From Alphaproteobacteria bacterium (GTDB lineage Bacteria > Pseudomonadota > Alphaproteobacteria > UBA2136 > UBA6156), in the NCBI GenBank assembly GCA_027489415.1, contig JAIXZU010000090.1:1-18742 (forward strand): a stretch of DNA of 18,742 bases, in the 5' to 3' direction. The notes under the pieces are model-generated. The model saw only the letters and a program-made list of their open reading frames with translations. It ran no database searches and had not been told where the DNA came from. Position numbers and translations under genes: made by a program. This document shows, in pieces, positions 13,062 to 18,742 of this stretch (its first letter is position 1; every line of letters starts with the position of its first letter).

Positions 13062-13343
13062 ATGAAAAACATCATGTTCGCAGCCGCGTTCCTTACCGTT
13101 GCAGGTATTGCCAACGCAGAGACCCACCACGAGAAGGCTGGTCATCAGCACCGTTCGGAAGCCTATGAGCAAAGCTCCGGTAAAGTCACAACCGAAACAA
13201 CCCCTGCCAATGCCGCTAATACAGCAGATGGCAAGCGTCTGCCAGGCCGCGACTGCAAGTTCTATGAGGGCGGCACTCGACAACATAGCTGGCCACAGTA
13301 CGAGATCGGCAACCCAAACCGTCCGGAATGCCCCTCTGCATAA
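13062..13343 (+). CDS. Small His-rich periplasmic protein of the efflux operon
   Basis: 93 aa, not recognised as a named family. A clear Sec signal peptide ends at about residue 19 (IANA, then ET). The mature N-terminus is a likely metal-binding stretch with His22, His23, His28 and His30. A low-complexity Thr/Ala/Asn linker follows (about 42-56). The C-terminal part is more structured and contains Cys65, His75 and Cys90 plus Trp77. The two cysteines could form a disulfide or share a metal. It lies 144 bases after the CzcI-like gene and 58 bases before czcC, on the same strand, so a periplasmic metal-buffering or chaperone role is a reasonable inference. Confidence 0.7.
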   Translation: MKNIMFAAAFLTVAGIANAETHHEKAGHQHRSEAYEQSSGKVTTETTPANAANTADGKRLPGRDCKFYEGGTRQHSWPQYEIGNPNRPECPSA

Positions 13344-13359
13344 GTTGATGCCCAAAAAC

Positions 13360-13382
13360 GGAGCCATGCCCAATATGGCTCC
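13360..13382 (+). promoter_or_regulatory. Perfect 8-bp hairpin between the small gene and czcC
   Basis: GGAGCCAT (13360-13367) pairs with ATGGCTCC (13375-13382) across a 7-base loop. CCTTATTT follows, so it is T-rich but not a full T tract. It could act as a partial terminator or an mRNA processing/stability element that makes the small periplasmic proteins more abundant than the pump. The czcC ribosome-binding site AAGGA starts 9 bases later. Confidence 0.55.
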
Positions 13383-13401
13383 CCTTATTTAAGGATTTGA
13401 A

Positions 13402-14652
13402 ATGCACGTTTTACGCTTCACACTATTGCTGATGGTTTTCTGCGTCCCCTCATGGTCGCAAACCAGTTCCACTCTCAGCCTATCTATGGCCATTAACCAA
13501 GCCCTGCAAGGCTCTCCTGCCCTGTCATCCGCCAAAGCGGCGCTCTCTGCGGCAGAAGGAACAGAGCGCCAAGCGGGTGCCTTATCCAACCCAGAACTTG
13601 GCTTTGAAGCCGAGAACCTTGCAGGTAGCGGTGAATATCGTGGCACTGAAGTCGCCGAATATACCTACAGCATCTCCCAGAAGGTTGAACTGGGCGGTAA
13701 GCGTACCTCTCGGCGCAGTTTGGCGGGTGCCGAACGCCAAGCCAGGCATAAGGATATGCAGGCTACCCAAATGGACATCATTCGCGATGTCACCATGGCT
13801 TACGCGGAAGTTCTCGTTAACGAGGATAAGCTGAAACTTGCCAGCGCCCGCGAGAGTCTCGCCAAGGATGTGCTGGCCAATGTGAGCCAGCGTGTGGGAG
13901 CCGCCCGCGACCCGCTTATCTATAAAAATCAAGCTGACGTGACCCTTGCTACCGCCCGCCTTGAAAACCAGAAAGTCCAGCGCGACCTCCAACTGGCCAA
14001 ACGGAAGCTTGCCTCACTATGGGGCGATACCACCCTTAATGAGAGCCTGGAAAGTACCGTCCTTACCTCAGTTACCGTTCCCGAACCTTTAAATGTGTAC
14101 CAGTCGAAGCTTGTAGCCAACCCTGACCTGCAACGCTATGAAGACCTACGTTCGGCCAAGGCCGCAGCCTTTCAGCTTGAGAAAAATCAGAACATCCCCG
14201 ACCCATCGTTCAGTCTTGGTGTGCGGGATTTTCGCGAAACCGGCCATCAAGCTATGGTCGCTGGTGTGTCCCTGCCCCTCCCCGTCTTCAACCGAAACAG
14301 CGGCAACATTGCCCGTGCTGGCGCCGAAATCACCCAAGCCGAGCAGGATGCAAAGCAAGCCCGCCTAAATGCCGAACAAGCCCTGCACGAAGCATGGCTG
14401 GACTGGCAAACCGCCCATAGTGAAGCCTCCGAACTGCAAACCCGTATCATCCCCGCGGCACAGGATGCTCTCACCCTCTCGCGCCAAGGGTACGAACGTG
14501 GGCGCTTTTCCTTCCTCGAAGTTCTCAATGCACAGCGCACGCTGGCCGAAGCCGAGGCGCAGCGCCTGGACGCTCTGCAACGTCAATTGAATGCCAAGGC
14601 CACTGTTGAACGCCTCACGACGCCCATCACCATCCCCACAGGAGACCAATAA
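13402..14652 (+). CDS. czcC: Outer-membrane factor of heavy-metal efflux pump (TolC/OEP family)
   Basis: 416 aa, the usual CzcC length. A signal peptide covers about 1-19. Two outer-membrane-efflux repeats follow: the first contains LSNPELGFEAENLAGSGEYRG and the hallmark SISQKVELGGKR (about 92-103), with long coiled-coil helices after it. The second contains NIPDPSFSLGVRDFRETGHQAMVAGVSLPLPVFNRNSGNIARA (from about 262), where the SLPLPVFNRN segment is typical. RFSFLEVLNAQRTLAEAEAQ (about 371-390) ends the domain. It forms the channel that carries metal ions from the periplasm across the outer membrane. The AAGGA ribosome-binding site is well spaced, and the stop codon abuts the czcB ATG. Confidence 0.93.
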   Translation: MHVLRFTLLLMVFCVPSWSQTSSTLSLSMAINQALQGSPALSSAKAALSAAEGTERQAGALSNPELGFEAENLAGSGEYRGTEVAEYTYSISQKVELGGKRTSRRSLAGAERQARHKDMQATQMDIIRDVTMAYAEVLVNEDKLKLASARESLAKDVLANVSQRVGAARDPLIYKNQADVTLATARLENQKVQRDLQLAKRKLASLWGDTTLNESLESTVLTSVTVPEPLNVYQSKLVANPDLQRYEDLRSAKAAAFQLEKNQNIPDPSFSLGVRDFRETGHQAMVAGVSLPLPVFNRNSGNIARAGAEITQAEQDAKQARLNAEQALHEAWLDWQTAHSEASELQTRIIPAAQDALTLSRQGYERGRFSFLEVLNAQRTLAEAEAQRLDALQRQLNAKATVERLTTPITIPTGDQ

Positions 14653-15654
14653 ATGAAACAGCAAACCCTAGCTCTCACCGCAGCTATCGTCGTCATCGCA
14701 GGCTTTGGTTACTGGTACTTTAGCCAGCCAAGCCTCAAGACAATCGCACCCGCCGAAGGGCCGGAACACACCGAAGCCGATGAGCATGGCCATAACGAAA
14801 CCGAAGAACATGGGCACGAAGAAGGCGGACAAAGTGAAGAACAGGCCACCATCATAACCGACGAAGCTGCCAAGGCTGCCGGTATCCTTGTGGAAACCGC
14901 TGGCGCCGCCAATCTATCCGAACGGCTCCACCTGCGCGGTAAAATCATTCTGAACCCCGAAACCACCGCGGAGGTTAAGGCCCGCTTTGCCGGAGTGGTG
15001 AAGAGCGTCCGTAAGACCATTGGTCAAAACGTTGCCAAGGGCGAAACTCTCTCCACGGTGGAAAGCAACGACAGCTTGCAAACCTATACAGTCACCAGTC
15101 CACTCGCTGGCGTCATCCTTACCCGTAACATCAATGTGGGGGATACCGCTGCCGACCAGCCTATCTTCACAGTAGCTAACCTCTCCACCGTCACAGCCGA
15201 ACTCCACGTCTTCCCGCAAGACCTCTCCCGCGTTCACGTCGGCCAGACAGTCCAGGTTCAAAGCGTAGACGGCAGCGTAGATGGCTCAGGCAAGGTCAAG
15301 TCCCTGCTTCCCACCACTGATGCCGACACCCAGACCGTGCAAGTTTGGGTTACGCTGGATAATACTGATGCCCGCTGGCGCTCCGGTATGGCGGTGCAGG
15401 CTGGTGCAGTGATTGGCGAAGAACAGGTAGCCTTGGCCGTCCTAAACAGCGCACTGCAAACGCTGGAAGACCAGACCGTGGTGTTTGTGAAGGAAGGCGA
15501 GAGCTACTCTGCCCACCCCATCAAAACCGGTCGCACGGACGGCATCTATACCGAAGTACTGGAAGGCATTGAAGCAGGTACTAACTACGTCGCCAAAAAC
15601 AGTTTCATTGTGAAGGCCGACATCGGTAAAGCTTCAGCCGAACACGCCCATTAA
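14653..15654 (+). CDS. czcB: Membrane fusion (periplasmic adaptor) protein of heavy-metal efflux pump
   Basis: 333 aa adaptor that links the RND pump to the outer-membrane channel. One N-terminal membrane anchor (about 5-23) is followed by a His/Glu-rich segment (about 38-60, four HGH/EH clusters) that probably binds metal. The lipoyl/barrel-sandwich halves are seen as VKARFAGVVKSVRKTIGQNVAKGETLSTVES and TVTSPLAGVILTRNINVGDTA, joined by only a few residues, so the alpha hairpin is almost absent. A beta-barrel (VTAELHVFPQDLSRVHVGQTVQV) and a membrane-proximal domain follow. The C-terminus ends in HAH. It is shorter than the classical C. metallidurans CzcB (about 520 aa) but of a size found in other bacteria. 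AGGAG lies 8 bases before the ATG. Confidence 0.93.
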   Translation: MKQQTLALTAAIVVIAGFGYWYFSQPSLKTIAPAEGPEHTEADEHGHNETEEHGHEEGGQSEEQATIITDEAAKAAGILVETAGAANLSERLHLRGKIILNPETTAEVKARFAGVVKSVRKTIGQNVAKGETLSTVESNDSLQTYTVTSPLAGVILTRNINVGDTAADQPIFTVANLSTVTAELHVFPQDLSRVHVGQTVQVQSVDGSVDGSGKVKSLLPTTDADTQTVQVWVTLDNTDARWRSGMAVQAGAVIGEEQVALAVLNSALQTLEDQTVVFVKEGESYSAHPIKTGRTDGIYTEVLEGIEAGTNYVAKNSFIVKADIGKASAEHAH

Positions 15655-15665
15655 AGGATTTCGTC

Positions 15666-18600
15666 ATGCTTGAACACATCATATATCTCTCTATACGCCA
15701 CCGCTGGCTGGTTATGGCCGTGGTGTTTTGCTTTGCTGCCTTGGGGGCCTACAACTTCACGCGCCTTTCCATAGATGCCGTACCGGACATCACCAATGTC
15801 CAAGTCCAAATCAATACCGAGGCGGAGGGTTACTCCCCACTGGAAGCCGAGCAGCGTGTGACTTTCCCAATTGAAACGGCACTGGCTGGTCTGCCTAAGC
15901 TCGACCACACCCGTTCTATCTCCCGCTACGGCCTTTCACAGGTAACGGTGGTGTTTGAGGAAGGCACTGACCTCTACTTTGCGCGACAGCTTATAGACGA
16001 GCGCCTGCAACAAGTTCGCAACCAGCTTCCGCAGGGGCTTGAACCTTCTATGGGGCCTATCGCTACAGGCCTTGGGGAAGTCTTCAGCTATGTTGTGCAA
16101 GCAAAGCCGGATGCCAAAAAGCCTGACGGAACCGCCTACACCCCAATGGACTTAGCCGAGTTACAGGAATGGGTCATCGTGCCCCAGCTTCGTACCCTCA
16201 AAGGCGTCACCGAGGTCAACAGCATCGGTGGCTACGAAAAGCAATTCCATGTTTTGCCTGACCCCGAACGTCTCCGCGCTTACAACCTCACGCTCTCCGA
16301 CCTCATTACCACCCTGGAGCGCAACAACGATAATATCGGTGCGGGTTATATTGAGCGCAACGGAGAGCAATACCTCATCCGTGTGCCCGGCCAAGTCGCC
16401 TCGGAAGACGACATCCGTGACATCATCCTTTCCAAGCGGAATGATCTTACCCTCCGTGTGCGCGACCTTGCCAGCGTCAGCCTCGGCTCACCCCTCCGCA
16501 CAGGGGCTGCCAGCATGGACGGGCAGGAAGTCGTCCTCGGCACCGCCATGATGCTTGTAGGCGAGAACAGCCGCGACGTTTCCCAACGTGTCGCCGCCAA
16601 GCTGGAAGACATTCAACGCAGCTTGCCGGAAGGCGTAACAGCCCGTGCCGTGTACGACCGCACCACATTGGTAGACCGCACCATTGCCACGGTGGAAAAG
16701 AACCTGCTGGAAGGCGCTCTGCTGGTCGTCGTCATTCTGTTCCTACTGCTAGGCAATATCCGTGCCGCCCTTATTACCGCTGCTGTCATTCCACTAGCCA
16801 TGCTGATGACCATTACCGGTATGGTGCAGAACAAGGTCTCCGGCAACCTGATGTCCCTGGGCGCTCTGGACTTCGGCCTCATTGTAGATGGAGCCGTCAT
16901 CATCATCGAGAACTGCCTGCGCCGCTTTGGCATGGAGCAGCACAAGCTTGGCAGGCTATTAAACAGAGAGGAACGCCTCCGCCTTGCCGCTGTGGCCACG
17001 GCAGAAGTCATTCGCCCCAGCCTGTTCGGCGTCATCATCATCACCGTGGTTTACCTGCCCATCTTCTCCCTCACGGGTGTCGAAGGAAAGATGTTTCACC
17101 CCATGGCGTTCACCGTGGTTACCGCACTGCTGGCTGCCTTAGTCCTCTCGCTCACGTTCGTTCCCGCCGCTGTTGCCTTATTTGTCACTGGCAAGGTTGA
17201 GGAAAAGGAAAACGCCGCCATGCGCCTTGCCCACAGGTGGTACGAGCCTGTACTGGGCTGGAGCCTTGCCAACCCGTTCAAGATGATTGGTGTGGCTGTT
17301 CTCTCCACGCTCTTGAGCGTGATCATTGCCAGCCGCATGAGTACCGAGTTCATTCCCAATCTGGATGAAGGCGACATTGCCCTCCACGCCATGCGGATTC
17401 CGGGAACCAGCCTCACTCAGTCTTTGGAAATGCAGAAGCAGGTGGAGGCCACTCTGAAGGCTTTCCCTGAAGTGAAAGAAGTATTCAGTAAAATCGGCAC
17501 ACCCGAAGTTGCCACCGACCCTATGCCACCAAATGTGGCCGACACCTTCGTCATGCTCAAACCCAAGAAGGAATGGCCTGAATCCAAAACCAAGGCCGAA
17601 CTGTTGATAGAAATGGAAGAAGCCTTGGAGAAACTACCCGGTAACAACTACGAATTCACCCAGCCAATCCAGATGCGCTTCAATGAGCTAATTTCGGGCG
17701 TACGTTCTGATGTGGCTGTGAAGGTGTTTGGCGACGACACCACCGTTATGCTGCAAACGGCGAATGCCATTGCCGCAGTCCTTAATAAAGTGCCCGGAGC
17801 AGCAGACGTGAAAACCGAGCAGGCGGACGGCCTCCCCATGCTAACCATCCTCCCTAACCGGAAAGCCTTGGAGCGTTATGACCTCAACGTGGCCGATGTG
17901 CAGGATGTGATTGAAGCCGCCATGGGTGGTAAGGAAGCTGGCCAAGTCTTTAATGGGGACCGGCGCTTCGACCTTGTTGTCCGTCTGCCGGAACACCTCC
18001 GCTCCGACCTGCTGGCATTAGAAAATCTGCCTATCCCCCTTCTAGCTGGTACCAATCCTACCTTCATTCCCCTCAAAGAAGTGGCCACCCTCAAGCAGGA
18101 GTATGGCCCCAACCAGATTGGACGGGAGAACGGCAAACGTAACATCACCGTCACTGCCAATGTGCGCGGAGTTGACCTCGGTAGCTTCGTATCCAATGCA
18201 CAGCAGGCTATCAATGCTCAAGTCAAGCTGCCCTCTGGCTACTGGCTGGACTACGGGGGCACTTTCGAGCAGCTCAATTCCGCTAAAACCCGCCTCATGG
18301 TCGTGGTGCCTGCGGCCTTCCTGCTCATCATCGGCCTGCTGTTTATGGCCTTTGGGTCATTAAAAGATGTCCTGCTGGTCTTCAGCGGCGTTCCCCTTGC
18401 CCTTACTGGCGGGGTAATGGCCCTTTGGCTATGCGGTATTCCCTTGTCCATCACCGCAGGTGTCGGCTTCATCGCCCTCTCAGGGGTGGCTGTGCTTAAC
18501 GGTGTTGTCATGGTCAGCTTTATCAAAGCCCTGCGCGAGCAAGGCCAAAAGCTGGAACAAGCCGTCAGCGAAGGCGCCTTAACCCGCTTGCGCCCCGTGC

Positions 18601-18742
18601 TAATGACTGCTCTCGTCGCCAGCCTTGGCTTCGTGCCCATGGCACTCAACACTGGGGCAGGTTCGGAAGTTCAGCGTCCGCTAGCTACCGTCGTTATCGG
18701 GGGCATCATTTCATCCACCATCTTGACGCTCCTCGTTCTCCC
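15666..18742 (+). CDS. czcA: RND heavy-metal efflux pump, HME-1 type (3' end cut by window)
   Basis: The frame is open from the ATG at 15666, preceded by AAAGGA, to the right edge: 1025 residues, so only a few dozen are missing from a family of about 1040-1060. It is the inner-membrane proton/metal antiporter. The decisive motif DFGLIVDGAVIIIEN starts at residue 402 and places Asp402, Asp408 and Glu415 at the same numbers as the proton-relay residues of C. metallidurans CzcA. This DFG...DG form marks the HME-1 group (Zn, Co, Cd) and not the Cu/Ag pumps of the CusA group. The periplasmic porter domain includes RFNELISGVRSDVAVKVFGDD at about residue 670. The C-terminal membrane bundle contains GLLFMAFGSLKDVLLV. 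The cut is at the window edge, with no sign of damage. Confidence 0.95.
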   Translation, partial: MLEHIIYLSIRHRWLVMAVVFCFAALGAYNFTRLSIDAVPDITNVQVQINTEAEGYSPLEAEQRVTFPIETALAGLPKLDHTRSISRYGLSQVTVVFEEGTDLYFARQLIDERLQQVRNQLPQGLEPSMGPIATGLGEVFSYVVQAKPDAKKPDGTAYTPMDLAELQEWVIVPQLRTLKGVTEVNSIGGYEKQFHVLPDPERLRAYNLTLSDLITTLERNNDNIGAGYIERNGEQYLIRVPGQVASEDDIRDIILSKRNDLTLRVRDLASVSLGSPLRTGAASMDGQEVVLGTAMMLVGENSRDVSQRVAAKLEDIQRSLPEGVTARAVYDRTTLVDRTIATVEKNLLEGALLVVVILFLLLGNIRAALITAAVIPLAMLMTITGMVQNKVSGNLMSLGALDFGLIVDGAVIIIENCLRRFGMEQHKLGRLLNREERLRLAAVATAEVIRPSLFGVIIITVVYLPIFSLTGVEGKMFHPMAFTVVTALLAALVLSLTFVPAAVALFVTGKVEEKENAAMRLAHRWYEPVLGWSLANPFKMIGVAVLSTLLSVIIASRMSTEFIPNLDEGDIALHAMRIPGTSLTQSLEMQKQVEATLKAFPEVKEVFSKIGTPEVATDPMPPNVADTFVMLKPKKEWPESKTKAELLIEMEEALEKLPGNNYEFTQPIQMRFNELISGVRSDVAVKVFGDDTTVMLQTANAIAAVLNKVPGAADVKTEQADGLPMLTILPNRKALERYDLNVADVQDVIEAAMGGKEAGQVFNGDRRFDLVVRLPEHLRSDLLALENLPIPLLAGTNPTFIPLKEVATLKQEYGPNQIGRENGKRNITVTANVRGVDLGSFVSNAQQAINAQVKLPSGYWLDYGGTFEQLNSAKTRLMVVVPAAFLLIIGLLFMAFGSLKDVLLVFSGVPLALTGGVMALWLCGIPLSITAGVGFIALSGVAVLNGVVMVSFIKALREQGQKLEQAVSEGALTRLRPVLMTALVASLGFVPMALNTGAGSEVQRPLATVVIGGIISSTILTLLVL

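Noticed and set aside
15666..18742. Copper/silver pump CusA
   Set aside because: The membrane relay motif is DFGLIVDG, diagnostic of the HME-1 Zn/Co/Cd group; the Cu/Ag form (AIGAMVDA) is absent.

Overview
Likely host: a Gram-negative proteobacterium, probably an alphaproteobacterium. This rests on a cyoABCD quinol-oxidase operon that ends in a SURF1 gene, a lipoprotein-type CyoA, and an RND/outer-membrane-factor efflux operon. No taxonomic marker gene is present, so the assignment is an inference. Layout: (1) 1-908, minus strand: 5' part of a metabolite:H+ symporter of the major facilitator superfamily, cut by the window edge. (2) 1020-6015, plus strand: cyoA-cyoB-cyoC-cyoD-SURF1, a complete cytochrome bo3-type ubiquinol oxidase operon with all heme, CuB, quinol and proton-channel residues I checked. 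(3) 6168-6242: tRNA-Gln(TTG) followed by its own terminator. (4) 6243-12590: an AT-richer accessory segment. It holds a tight six-gene operon (6706-11938) of unrecognised purpose: PCMH/VAO-type FAD oxidase, choline/APH-type small-molecule kinase, divergent aspartate-carbamoyltransferase homologue, Nudix hydrolase, 2OG-Fe(II) oxygenase and P-loop kinase. The operon ends in a textbook terminator and is flanked by degenerate non-coding repeats. (5) 12591-18742, plus strand: a heavy-metal efflux operon with two small periplasmic His/Cys proteins, czcC, czcB and czcA (HME-1, Zn/Co/Cd type). czcA is cut by the right edge. How the genes work together: the cyo block makes a terminal oxidase plus its assembly factor. 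The czc block makes a tripartite pump plus two probable periplasmic metal binders. The six-gene cluster looks like a small-molecule pathway (oxidation, hydroxylation, carbamoyl transfer, phosphorylation, nucleotide or phosphate ester hydrolysis) with no transporter or regulator beside it, and is the best candidate here for something undescribed. Its carbamoyltransferase keeps the carbamoyl-phosphate loop but lacks the equivalents of ATCase Lys84 and Gln231, so the acceptor is probably not aspartate. Its last gene has a ribosome-binding site that can be sequestered in a hairpin whose other arm starts right after the previous stop codon. Strand composition also flips near the tRNA: the plus strand is G-rich to the left and C-rich to the right. 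That, the degenerate flanking repeats, and a degenerate inverted copy of the tRNA 3' end near 12.2 kb suggest an old insertion or rearrangement. No integrase, transposase or CRISPR is present. All alignments were done by eye.
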